NCBI GenBank assembly: GCA_949358305.1
Contig: OX442314.1
Coordinates: 42,664,581 to 42,728,580, forward strand
DNA from: Strigamia acuminata
Taxonomy: Eukaryota > Arthropoda > Chilopoda > Geophilomorpha > Linotaeniidae
DNA: 64,000 nucleotides
Direction of reading: 5' to 3'
The first letter of the stretch is position 1. Each line of letters opens with the position of its first letter. A program made the translations under genes and the position numbers. This document shows, in pieces, positions 53,226 through 63,839 of this stretch. The notes beneath the pieces are model-generated. The model was not told where the DNA came from. It saw only the letters and a program-made list of their open reading frames with translations, and did no database searches.

Positions 53226-56200
53226 CTATGTCTTGGCTCGCGGAACGCGAGATCTCAAGTTGTACTTTGACTTTCGCGAAGTACAATCCAACTTGTTTAG
53301 ATTGTCATCAGCATCGTCTCCAATGTCAGATGAGTTATATACTTCATTGTTTGAAATTTTCTCTTTTTCTAAAAACATTTCCTTTTCTAGATTTTCATCA
53401 AGAGAAACATTTTCAAGTCGCTGGTTTATTTCATCGACTTCGTTATTTTTGAGTTTCGATTTTTTACTCGATTCCGTGTTTTCGACAGGAATTTTGGATA
53501 ATTTAGCATCATCCAAGGTATTAACAATATTTTTTGTTTTTTGACCCACTTCCTCCCCTTCCAGCCAAATTTCTTGGTTGAAAACGGGAAAGTACGGCAT
53601 TAATTCAGTGCCGTGAACAGCTGGATAAATTTTATTATCACTCAGCCGTCGAAGTTGAAAGGCGCCTCCTTGTAACCTTTTGATAATTACATAAGGCCCA
53701 TTCCTTTTCGGTGAAATGCCTGCTGCTATTCCTTTAGCGGCATTTGAGAGAATATGAGACTCTCGCCAGACTAAATCATTTTGTCTGAAGTTGTCGAATT
53801 TCTTATCTGATTTTTCAGCTTCGACACGGCGTCTCAAATCTAAGACGTGAGACATCATATGCTGATACGTCTCTGCAATTATTGTTTCTAATTTCTGAAC
53901 ATATAAATGCGGATTTTTTGGATCAATGACTAAAATTCCTTCCGGAATTCTTGGATCCCAAGGAATTCTTAATTCTCGGAAAAAATTTAAGAAAGCAGGA
54001 GAATAATCTCTGCCTCTTGTTACAGTTGTTCTCAAACTGAATGCAAATTCGCGTAGATACTCATCCCATTGGTCATGAATATCTAAATAAATCGAAACTA
54101 AATATTTAATATCTCGATTGGTTCTCTCCACAGGATTGCTTTGTGGATGATAAATCGATGTCGGTGTTCGCGACATGTCGAATTTTTTGCAAAATTCTTT
54201 ATAGACCTGTGATCGAAATTGTGGTCCATTATCACTTATGATTTGTCTCGGAAATCCGAAAGTCATTGATAAGTGATAAATTGTGTTGGCAACTTTTATT
54301 GCCGTTGGATTACACATTGGAAATAATTCGGGCCAATGTGTAGCGACATCTACGATGACGCAAATGTGGGTATTGTTTTTTCTGGTTCTTGGTTTGGGAC
54401 CAGACAAATCCACACTGAGGCAGTCAAATGGTCCAAATGGTCCAATTTGAGCGCCTTCAATTTCGGTCTTTGATCTCGGCTTACATGCCTGACATCCTTG
54501 ACAATGTTGAATAAAACGTGTAATATCACGTTTCATACCTTTCCAGGTATAAACTCTTCGAGTTCGGTACATTGTCCTCGCAATGCCTGGGTGGCCGGAC
54601 AGTGGATGTCCGTGCATCAACCAAATGATTTTATAAATCAATTTTCTTGGCACAACAACTTTAAGTGCCCTACCATCCTCTCCTAATTCATCGGTAGAGG
54701 TAGGATGATAATGGAGTAACATATCTTCTTCAATGAGATAAGTACTCGCGTGTCTTTCAAAATTTCTTCTTTGAAGACGAGTTACTATGTAACTTGGATA
54801 TTGCTTGTTTAACAAGTAATTGCGAATATGTTGGCAAAATTGGTCTGCTTTTTGCGCCGCAATAATGTCATCTCTCGTTGGAGGATCACATTCTAATTGC
54901 TTAGCAATTTTAGCTGCAAATGCTTTAATTAAAACATTTGTTGTTGGCAGCTCGAATTTTTTAGCCATCATAGCTCTTAATTCGACGTCAGGGGTTCCTG
55001 ACGGATCATGCATGTTAATACAAAAATTAATTAATGCTTGATCGTCGTCATTAACTATTATTGACTTGGGTAATTCGTTCAATTTTCCCATTTGCCAACT
55101 TCGGCAAGGAGATGGACAATATGATAATAAATCATCATTATCGCCATCGTCTTCTGGTTCGTCAGGTGCGCTGACAGGTGCACGTGACAATGCGTCTGCT
55201 ATTACATTTAGCGGACCTTTGACGTATTGTATTTCGAACGAATACGCCATCAGCTCCATTTGCCAACGAGCTAATCTGCCCGACGGGTCAGATAACGACA
55301 TCAACCACTTAAGTGCTTGGTGATCCGTTTGTACAGTGAATGTAGTGTACTCTAAGTATGGGCGAAATTTGCGTAATCCCCATACTACTGCGAGACATTC
55401 TAATTCTGTCACAGTATAATTCTTTTCAGCGGGTTGCAAGCTTCTGCTTGCATACACGCATGGCATTTCGACTTCTTGGCCATCCACAATTTTCTTTTGT
55501 GTAAGGGCTGCACCCAACCCTTGTTTACTGGCGTCAGTATGAACAATAAATGGCATGTACAAGTCAGGCATCTTCATTGTTTCAGCATTCGTAAGCAAGT
55601 CTTTTATTGCGTCGAATGCTGCCTGATGATGCAGTTCCCAATCGAACTCCGCATCTTTCTTCAAGAGAGGCCTTAGTGGTTCTGCCACTGTGGCCAAATT
55701 CTTGATTAGGCGGTGAAAGAAATTCACCATGCCTAGAAATCTTTGTAATTCCTTAAGATTGGTAGGAGCCGGAAATTGCGTAATTGCAGCGACTTTTTTA
55801 GGGTCTACTGCAAGTCCTTCTACTCCTACTTTGTAGCCTAGAAAAATTAATTCCTTTCTACAGAGATGCGTCTTGCCAGGGTGCGCATGTAAATTAGCTT
55901 CTGCCAATTTTTTAAACACTATATCTAAATGTTTAATGTGTTCTTCGAACGATTTGGATACAACAATTATGTCATCCAAATATGCCCATGCAAATTTTCT
56001 GTAAACGTCACCCAAAACCTTTTCCATCAATTCTTGGAAAGTAGTTGGTGCGTTTACTAATCCGAAAGGCATGACTAAAAACATTAGTCTTCCCATTGGG
56101 CTCCAGAAGGCAGTTTTTTCTCTGTCTTCAGGTCGCAATTCTATCTGCCAATATCCCTTGGTCAGATCTATAGTACTGACCCATTCGAATTCTCCGATTT

Positions 56201-57487
56201 CTCGCAGAATTTCCTCAATTGTTGGCATTTGAGGTGGGTTGTACTTAGTATGTGTATTGATGGGGCGAAAATCAATGCACAAGCGTGGGTCGTTTCCTGG
56301 TCGCATGACTAGGACTGGCCGCATTCCGTAATCGCCTTCAGCTTTGACGACTACGCCTTTGTCAATCATGTCTTGACAAAGTTGTCTGATTATTTCCCTT
56401 TTTTGAGGGTTTATGCTCTTAAAGGGGACACGGATGGGTTTCTCCGTGTCAAGCTCAATTTTGTGCTTAACCAGGTGTGTTTTACCTGGATCTTTAGAAA
56501 TAATCCTTTTATGTTTGGATAACATCTTTTCTAATAATTTGGATTGCTCCAAATTTAAGTTAGCTTCTTCGACTAACTTTTGGATGAAATTCTCTTCATC
56601 AATTTTGCCTTGAGTTACACTTGCAGCGTAAGCTTTTGCAAAGGTCATAAATGAGGAATCGGGTTCCTCTATTTTCTCCAAATAACGATCCAGCAACGCT
56701 TGTGGAATGTAGGGTAAATCTGCATCCATAGGTTGCGTGAAATTCCAAGACATCGTCTGTGGATTAGGTTGGATTTTTAATTTATTCATAAAATCGCAAC
56801 CCAATAGTACCATTGGATACTTATTTGGTATTACGATGAACGGATGACGTAACGTGCCATGTGTCCATCGAAATGAAAGATGGATGGTTCCATCTGGAGT
56901 GACTTCTTCACTTGCCGTCGTAACTCTGACACCAGGTCCGATAGGTCGTAGATATTTTTCTAGACCTAGTTGATTAATAACTGAAGTGGCTAGGAAGCTT
57001 TTATTTGCTCCTGAGTCCAACATTCCGGTTATTACACCTTTTAACGTTTCTAACTTTAACGTCGGAAGGTCTTGGCTGTTTGGTATTCCAGCCACTTTGC
57101 ACTCAAACTTGCGCAATTTATGAGGAACTGTAATTGGAGGCTCCAAAGGCAATTCATCTAATAACTCATTGGTATCAAGAGTTGTAGCTGCAAATAACTT
57201 AATGCACTCCTCAATTCCAGGTGTCTCTGGAACTGAGCTTGGTCTATCGTCTTTAACTTCGACTTTATCTTGAATATTGGAAGTGTCTTCTTCAGTCGGG
57301 GTTTCGCCGACAATCTCCTTTTTTACATCAAGAGATCCTTTTTCTTTTAGTTCTGTTTGACGAATTAATTCATCAATAACTTCTCCAACATCTTCCATTA
57401 TCTTCAGATTTTCATTCTCTGATTCCGATTTCGGAGGTGACGCAGCGTCCACTAGACCTGATGGATCTGCGTCTACAAGTTTTTTCG
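53226..57487 (-). CDS. Gypsy pol (protease, RT, RNase H, integrase)
   Basis: The pol frame is open from the frameshift site near 57487 to the stop at 53226 and has no ATG near its start, so it is probably made as a Gag-Pol fusion. It shows a retropepsin (GMLDSGANKSFLATS), RT (CIDFRPINTHTKYNPPQMPT, STIDLTKGYWQI, catalytic YLDD, FLGMVNFFHRL), RNase H (IVHTDASKQGLGAALTQ), an integrase zinc finger (HPLSGHPG...CQGCQACK) and an integrase core (SVDLSGP, ISDNGPQFRSQVY, HPQSNPVERTNRD). The C-terminus is acidic and ends PRAKT. All catalytic residues that I can check are present. It is followed by the third gene after about 190 bp. Confidence 0.93.
57439..57485 (-). promoter_or_regulatory. Predicted -1 ribosomal frameshift signal between gag and pol
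   Basis: On the minus strand the heptamer A AAA AAC (57485-57479, gag frame CGA AAA AAC) lies one codon before the gag stop TAG. After a 5-base spacer a stem-loop forms: GACGCAG pairs with CTGCGTC (57473-57467 with 57445-57439) and TCCA with TGGA inside. A slip by -1 leads directly into the pol frame. Confidence 0.8.
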
Positions 57488-60400
57488 AAACATGTCAGTT
57501 ATGATCTTGACTGCTTTTTCAAACTCAGCTGTTGACACTGGTTTGTCCTTTTTAGAGGAAGGGCAGTCTTTTTGCCAATGCCCTAATTTTTTGCATAAAT
57601 TGCATGGATCAGTGGCAGGCGATTTCTTTTTCGTTGCTGCTGGCGAGGCAGAACGAGAACGAGCGTCAGACCGGCGCTCTGGCGACACCGCAGGTGACTT
57701 TGAATTCCTTTCGGTATTCACCTTTGATGCGTCAAATGAAACATTTTTTGGTTTCATCCTTGGCTTCCATTTGCCCGCAACGGGGTTATTTTTTGCTAAC
57801 AACGCCGCTGCTTTGGCCAATAAAGCCATCGTCTCGTCTCCTGTTTCCTCCTCCTCTTCAGCTTCTTCAGCTTCAGACGACGGAGTTTCAGCTCCAGTTA
57901 TATTTGCGTGTAACTTAGGGACTGAATGAGGATTTTTGACGTCCTTTTTGGAAGATTCTTTTTTCGAACTCTTCTCATCCACTTCGTCTAGAAAGTCTTC
58001 GTAACTAGGTGGCTGCAACAATTTCAAACCATTAAAGGTTTCATTGTTTTGCTCAGCGAGTCTTTTCTCTCGCTTTAAGTACGCTGACCTTTCGGCTTCT
58101 GTAAGATAAGCTTTGTACTTTTCGTCAATGCGCAATTGATTGACTTCCATGAATTCGTTTAACTCGGAGAATTTCCCCGGGTCGGGAGCGTCCGACATCA
58201 TCAGAATATTTTTACTATATTCTGTGAGGCCAGCTCTAAACTGATCATCTGCTGTTGCATCAGTAACAGCATGTGGCATTCTGCCAAGCAGATTCTCTGC
58301 TCTTAGCATGTACGAATGTAAGCTTTCGCCTTTTCGTTGCTTAAGACATCTCCAGAGCGTTTTGATGTCTTCGCTCGATTCACCAAATTTAAACATAAAT
58401 TGTTTAACGAAGTCATCCCACTTCGTGAAGTTTTTCCTGCGAAACCACTCCTTGACACCGCCAACTAGTATTCTTGGTACTAGATGGGCCAATGCACCTT
58501 CACAGCTAAAACTGTGAACTTTGCCTAGTTCGAATATTTCCAGCAAGAGGTTTGACCCTGCTTGCCAATTTCCATTATAGGCATGTGGGATAACTCGATC
58601 CCATCTAATGAACTTTTCATCTGTTGTTTGATGAGTCCATTTATCAGAAGTAAATTCACTTATTTTTTGCAAAATAATTTTATCCCTTCTGCTTTTTCGC
58701 TGTTGTTGAGCATTTTGCCTCAACAACTGGTCAATCTCATCTTTCGTGTAGAAATCGGGTCTTTGAGTTCTACTACGTGTTCTGTGACGAGATCGCCCTC
58801 TCACACTGGGACGTGAGGAATCTGTATCTGACGCAGATTCATGATTCGGATTTGGCGGCGGATCAGGGTCCGGAGGATCGTCGCCATCTGGCGGACGACG
58901 GTCTCCATTTGGTGGTCCCCTTCCATTTCGATTGCCATTCGAATTGTGGTCACGTGAGTGGCCACCTCCATGTCCATCTGAACTATCTCCACCTGGTGGG
59001 TCACCACCTGGCGGATTTCCACGGTATCTCGGCCCATCACGGATGTCGTTATGACAATCTCGTTTTGGTGAGCCTTCTCGCGGATTATCGTGTGACCGTC
59101 CACGATCGTGTGGTTTCTCACGTTCTTTATTCTTTTTCTCTAGCATTCCGATTAATCGGTCGCTATTGCTAAAGAATCGATCCGAATCTTGCGTAACTTT
59201 TGGGGAATGATATTCGGTCGGGTCTGGTTGTCGCTTTCGCTTTTTGCGACTGTGATGACTGTTACGGCTTCCACGACTACTGCGTGAGTCATCACTGTCA
59301 GTCCAACTTGATTGTCGACTGACTTTTGGTTTAGCTGATGTTAAATCAATCAACTCAGGTGATTTGGAAGCACCTTTTTGCAAAACTGGGGCTGGCTTTG
59401 CAAAATTATCTTCGCCACAAACGTCTTGTACTTTTTGTACTACTACTGCAAAGTTCTCTTGTACCGTCAATAGATCTGCGCGAAGAATTTCGTTTTCACG
59501 AGCTTGCGCAGCTAAGTCGGCACGTAATAACTGCTCTGCAGTACTTTGACTTTTGGCGGCTAGACCAGCATCAATTACGGACTGCTGTCGAGCGAGAAAT
59601 ACTTCGTTTTCTCGTTGTGCTAATCTCTTAGCTCTTGCTGCTTGCTCTGCAGCATGATTCTCGTAATTTCGAGAAGTGGAGGGAATTACTTCCCTCGCTC
59701 GAACTGGGGCGGTTAGTTCGGCAGTCATTAAATTTGTGTTGGCTTCTCGCAAATTTGCGTTGGCCAATCTCAAATTTTCATTAGCAATTTCTAAATCTTT
59801 TTGGGCTTGATTTAGTTGCTCGAGCCTTTGTTGTTGCTCTTCGTCAGTAATTAGCCAGGAAGCTTTTTCCTGTTCTAATTGTAACAACTTAACATGGTCA
59901 TTCGCACGTTGTTGTTTTAGTTCGGCATTTTGCTGATGCATTTCTGCACGCATTCGCTCGAACTCTGCTTGCAAGCTTGTTCTGACGATTTCAACGTCTT
60001 TTTGGCTTTGTTTGCGAACCATAGCTTTGTGGATTTGTTCCACAGTCATTTCGCTAGTGACTTTTACTCCCTCGAGCCTAGCTTGCTCACGGAGTGCGTC
60101 CATCATGGTAACACGCACGGGAGAATGAGAAACTTCCATATTGGAGTTCTCAGAATCTTGTTGTGCTGCACCTTGAACCGGTGATGAATTCAGCGAGTGC
60201 TCCGCACTTGATGATTGAATTCGTAAATTCAAATCATCGTTTTGCGACTTGGAACGGCCACTTCCAGTTGGATTGTTTAAGTCCAACTGGCCGCTGGGCG
60301 GGGATGGCTGTTGTCGCTCCAACGCTTGCGTGAATTCATTCACGATTAACTGTGCCGAGTTACAGTTAGCTGTTTGATCCATAGTTTCAAACAGTTCTTG

Positions 60401-60496
60401 TGACTCAGTCACTTCTTGATCCACGGCTGGTAGATCGATCGCCACTCGTCTCTTCGCTGGTCTGCCTCTCGGTCTCTTTTCGCCTGGAGTCGCCAT
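57473..60496 (-). CDS. Gypsy gag, 1007 codons
   Basis: ATG at 60496 starts MATPGEKRPRGRPAKRR, which contains an AT-hook-like RGRP core in a basic setting. Residues about 150-350 form a long Gln/Glu/Ala-rich coiled coil. An Arg/Ser- and Gly/Pro/Asp-rich region follows (about 400-590). The retrotransposon gag domain is at about 600-810 (FTSDKWTHQTTDEKFIRWDR, WRCLKQRKGESLHSYMLRAE). A single CCHC knuckle (CNLCKKLGHWQKDC) lies near the C-terminus. It is longer than most Gypsy gags because of the N-terminal half. It forms the virus-like particle and packages the RNA. The stop TAG overlaps the frameshift signal. Confidence 0.92.
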   Translation of the reverse strand: MATPGEKRPRGRPAKRRVAIDLPAVDQEVTESQELFETMDQTANCNSAQLIVNEFTQALERQQPSPPSGQLDLNNPTGSGRSKSQNDDLNLRIQSSSAEHSLNSSPVQGAAQQDSENSNMEVSHSPVRVTMMDALREQARLEGVKVTSEMTVEQIHKAMVRKQSQKDVEIVRTSLQAEFERMRAEMHQQNAELKQQRANDHVKLLQLEQEKASWLITDEEQQQRLEQLNQAQKDLEIANENLRLANANLREANTNLMTAELTAPVRAREVIPSTSRNYENHAAEQAARAKRLAQRENEVFLARQQSVIDAGLAAKSQSTAEQLLRADLAAQARENEILRADLLTVQENFAVVVQKVQDVCGEDNFAKPAPVLQKGASKSPELIDLTSAKPKVSRQSSWTDSDDSRSSRGSRNSHHSRKKRKRQPDPTEYHSPKVTQDSDRFFSNSDRLIGMLEKKNKEREKPHDRGRSHDNPREGSPKRDCHNDIRDGPRYRGNPPGGDPPGGDSSDGHGGGHSRDHNSNGNRNGRGPPNGDRRPPDGDDPPDPDPPPNPNHESASDTDSSRPSVRGRSRHRTRSRTQRPDFYTKDEIDQLLRQNAQQQRKSRRDKIILQKISEFTSDKWTHQTTDEKFIRWDRVIPHAYNGNWQAGSNLLLEIFELGKVHSFSCEGALAHLVPRILVGGVKEWFRRKNFTKWDDFVKQFMFKFGESSEDIKTLWRCLKQRKGESLHSYMLRAENLLGRMPHAVTDATADDQFRAGLTEYSKNILMMSDAPDPGKFSELNEFMEVNQLRIDEKYKAYLTEAERSAYLKREKRLAEQNNETFNGLKLLQPPSYEDFLDEVDEKSSKKESSKKDVKNPHSVPKLHANITGAETPSSEAEEAEEEEETGDETMALLAKAAALLAKNNPVAGKWKPRMKPKNVSFDASKVNTERNSKSPAVSPERRSDARSRSASPAATKKKSPATDPCNLCKKLGHWQKDCPSSKKDKPVSTAEFEKAVKIITDMFRKNL

Positions 60497-60589
60497 TTTT
60501 CAAATGAAGACAAAGAAAGGATAGAGAAGAAAGATAAGCAAGATAAAAATGGCGGGTAAATTTTAAACTATCAAAATTTATACAATGAC

Positions 60590-60608
60590 TATCCCGGCCA
60601 GGCCCCCA
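60590..60608 (-). promoter_or_regulatory. Primer binding site of the Gypsy element
   Basis: TGGGGGCCTGGCCGGGAT on the minus strand begins within two bases of the 5' LTR end. The tRNA it matches was not identified. Confidence 0.65.
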
Positions 60609-60610
60609 CG

Positions 60611-61580
60611 TGCTGCGATCCGGGTTAATATCACACAAATTACTAATTAATAAGTGTGAAACCGCAGGTGAATGCTATAAAAGACTTACAATCGGCGGCC
60701 TTAAATTATCTAGGGGTTAAGTTTAAGGAAAAGAAATAAAAAGACAGTTTTATCAATAAAAATCACAAATATGTATTTATTCGGTTTTAATTACAATGAC
60801 TAGTTTAAAATGATTAGAAATATCACAGATGCGACAAGTCGCGAAATGAAATGAGCGGGAACAATGGAAGGGCTTGCAACGACTGTTGCAAGCTACAAAG
60901 CGCTAAAATGGCGCTTAAACAACACACAGTTGTTAGGCGAAGGCAAATTGTCTTCGTTCTGCAAACTCACGAACGATGGTCGAAGACGATGGTTCTCGTG
61001 GGTTTCTTCTACGGCTCGTGCGACGGCTCGGCGGCGGTGGTTGACGGCGGTAGGCGTCTGGTCCAGGTACGATGGCGATGGTTGCCGTTCGCGCGGCAAC
61101 GATGGCGATGGTTCACTTGGATCAGGAAACTTCTTCTCGGTACGATAGCTGGAATTAGCGACGGCTAATTCAAGCTGGATTGCTGGCTTTGTGCGTTTGT
61201 TGCACAAAGATAGCAGGTGAAACTGAAGAACACGAGTCCACTATCAATACTTTTCTTTCAGGAGCAAAAGCAGTGATGTTTGTGGTTGTGTGTTATTTTT
61301 CAGAGTCCCGATTTGAGCCAAGACGCGAGCCCAGCACGCTTCAATATTGCGCAGAAAACCTGCGCACTTAGCTCAAATGGGTGCAACTAGTGGTTATTAC
61401 ACCATATTGCACCATAACGGCTAATAACCGTTTTCACCCCGGACAACCTGGGGTGATATGTGCCTAGAGAGGATTTCTCCCCTCGGTCACATGATCTGAC
61501 TTGGCGTGTGCCACAGTCAAATTAATTAGAAGATAATTAATTTAATCTTCTAAGTTGGTGAATATTTTGAGATCACCACA
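60611..61580 (-). repeat. 5' LTR of the Gypsy element
   Basis: 970 bp, seemingly identical to 49222-50191, offset exactly 11,389 bp without insertions or deletions. On the minus strand it runs from TGTGGTGATC to CGCAGCA. Confidence 0.95.
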
Positions 61581-61584
61581 AGTT

Positions 61585-61885
61585 ACTAAATAGACTAGTA
61601 AATAAACTACTAACTAGACTAGTGTAGGGATTGGAGGTGATGTGTAAAGGGAGGTGGGTGGTCCTGTTAAACCTCCGATTACGTCGAGAGAATGCCTCTC
61701 GGCCTTCACTCGTTCGGCCGAGATTACATTCTCTCTCAGTAATCTCCAGCAGAACAGGAGACTTGAGAGATGAATTTTTCTCAGGAAAGAGCGAATAATT
61801 ATTCAGAAACAAAGGTAATAATTTTTCGAATATAAGTTATTATTTATTCATTTATTTATTTTAATATTATAATATATATATATAA
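61585..61885. other. Spacer with an imperfect hairpin
   Basis: 61686-61735 forms an imperfect inverted repeat (gagagaatg...tctcggcc and complement). Repeated 'actagt' motifs (61592-61625) and a TA-rich run (61870-61885) follow. No gene is supported. Confidence 0.5.
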
Positions 61886-63775
61886 TTAATTTGGAATTGG
61901 TCTACTCAATACCGATTCCTGAAAAGCGTTTTGATTGATAATGGGCTTATTGTAGAATCTCGCGAAGGTCTGCTCTGAGGTCCAGCCCGCAACACTCAAT
62001 ATTTGCTGCACAGGAATAACAGTTGCGGCTGCACTAGTGGCCGCGGACCAAGTTGAGTGCGCTCCAAATTCCTGAGCGACGCCAATTTTCTTTTAAAAAA
62101 TTTTAATCCACCGCCAAATGGTGTCCTTAGTAGGCTTGTCATGCGGGGGTTGAAGCTTTAGGAACAAATGGTCACCTTTGTGCAAAGCTGTCGTTTTGCG
62201 CAAAAAATCGTGTAATGCCTTGAAAGGACAAACAGCACGGTCTTGTAAAAAGGGGGCCACTCGGAAAACAGTGTGGTGGCCCACGCGGGAGTCTTTATGA
62301 AGAGTTTTTGGTTGAAAAATTGTGGCATCGGTAGTAACAGTCATTGCCGATGTTTTTAAACAATGTAGTGAGCTCACTCTTGCAGCAGTTGTTAAAGCTA
62401 ATAGAATAAGGGTTTTCTCTTGTAGCTGTCTCCAGTCGAGGTCGTCATGAGGCCAAAGCTGGCGCAAGGCGTTGAGGGCCAAGCTTACGTCCCAAGTTGC
62501 CACATATCTTGGTAGATTTGGCCGAATGTTATTTACCCCTTTAAGAATTCGGGTAATTCTTTCGTCAGCCCTAACCTCCGGGGAAATGAGTCTTGCGGCA
62601 GTGATGGCTGCTAAATTTCCCGTGATGGTCGAATGAGACACTCCTTCTTGGAATCTCATCGCGATGAAATTGGCGGTTTTCGTGACCGCTGCTCGGAAGG
62701 CCGGCTCGAGGTTAAGAGGGAGGAGATCGGGATGAGGTGAAGATGAAGCGGAACCATTTGGATTAGATTTATTTGTAAACTTCTTGTATACCTCTTCTTG
62801 TTTTTTGACAGCTGGAGCGTCCTTTTCGTTCGTATTGCTCTTGTCGTTGGTTGCCTTGGTTCTCTCGCGCATCGTAACTTCAATTTTGAAAAAGTTCAAG
62901 AACTCCTTCATCGACCACGGTGTGTCCCCTCTTGGCCTCGCAAAATCGTGTTGCATCGAGTCAGGGGTTGCACGAGCCAAAATCGGTCCCAAAAGCGCTC
63001 CAAATGTCGAGGCATCTACTCCTAAATTCTCCAAACTGGTTATATGTAAGTCACAAAAATCGTACAGTTCACGTAAAGCAACAATGTTATTCGCATCTTT
63101 TACGGGTTTCATTTCAAGAACCTTTTGCATGTGTGCATTAATAATTAGATCGGGTTTACCAAATCGGTTGGTTAGCAAATCGATTGCACTATCGTAATTT
63201 CCGTCATTTACCGTCAAGCCACTTATCGCATTGGCCGCCAATCCCTCGACCATCGATCGCAAGTAAACGAACTTCGCCGTTTTGGGAAGCGAAGCATTGT
63301 TGTGTACACTGAGCTGGAAGTTTGCCCAGAATCGTGTCCACGTCTCGGGCGTCCCTTGAAACTTTACCATTTCCAACTTGGGCAGTTTCATACTCGTACA
63401 TTGTTGGTTCGGATCGGGTGGTGGTACACGTGGATTAGTAATGGGCAAATTTTGAATTGATACTTGCGATTTCATGGACGTGATTTCTTGTAACGTGATC
63501 TCGAGCGTCACTTTTGCAGCCAACAATTCGTCCTGGAACTCTTCGGCTGTTGTGGTGTCTTTGACCACCTCGTCAATATCGGTTATCTGGTCGGCGATAA
63601 GAGCGTCCAATTTCTCGATTTTCGGCCATTTCGATTCTAGTTGAACTTGGATACACCGCAGTTTTACCTCGTTAACTGGATCCTGTTTTAGTTCATTCTT
63701 CAGCGTGCTAAAAATGTTGCGAATGTTCGCCCTCAATGCGTCTCGTTGCCTGCGATTCTTTTCCAGATCAGCCAT
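61886..63775 (-). pseudogene. BEL-type gag fused to a tyrosine recombinase
   Basis: ATG at 63775 starts MADLEKNRRQRDALRANIRN. The first 330 residues are a coiled coil plus the DUF1759 gag domain of BEL/Pao elements (TWTRFWANFQLSVHNN, LTNRFGKPDLIINAH, LRELYDFCDLHITSLENLGV). It then continues without a break into a tyrosine recombinase: N-terminal helices (FRAAVTKTANFIAMRF, SHSTITGNLAAI), then LLALTTAARVSSLHCLK with the first catalytic Arg. After a TAA at 62093-62095 the same frame goes on with GAHSTWSAATSAAATVIPVQ, SVAGWTSEQTFARFYNKPI (Tyr nucleophile) to a stop at 61886. The second catalytic Arg of HxxR is Trp. No RT, protease or zinc knuckle lies between the two parts. Confidence 0.75.
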
Positions 63776-63816
63776 TGTTTCGAACTTTTTCCTGGTTTTT
63801 TACTAACTACCTGTAG

Positions 63817-63835
63817 TTCCCGGGTTTCGGCGCCA
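63817..63835 (-). promoter_or_regulatory. Primer binding site upstream of the gag-recombinase gene
   Basis: TGGCGCCGAAACCCGGGAA on the minus strand lies 41 bp upstream of the gag ATG. It differs by one base from the site of the BEL element at 4591. Confidence 0.8.
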
Positions 63836-63839
63836 TATA

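Larger units (their letters stand above)
49222..61580 (-). mobile_element. Complete Gypsy-type LTR retrotransposon with a third gene
   Basis: Two direct repeats of 970 bp (49222-50191 and 60611-61580) follow the TG...CA rule and look identical. A 4-bp duplication, agtt, flanks the element (49218-49221 and 61581-61584). On the minus strand the order is 5' LTR, primer binding site, gag (60496-57473), pol (to 53226), a spliced third gene (53036-50244), a G-rich polypurine tract and the 3' LTR. Domain order protease-RT-RNase H-integrase places it in Gypsy/Metaviridae. Length is 12,359 bp. No disabling change was seen in gag or pol. Confidence 0.95.

Noticed and set aside
58562-60184. Plus-strand frames opposite Gypsy gag
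   Set aside because: Antisense shadows of the gag coding region.
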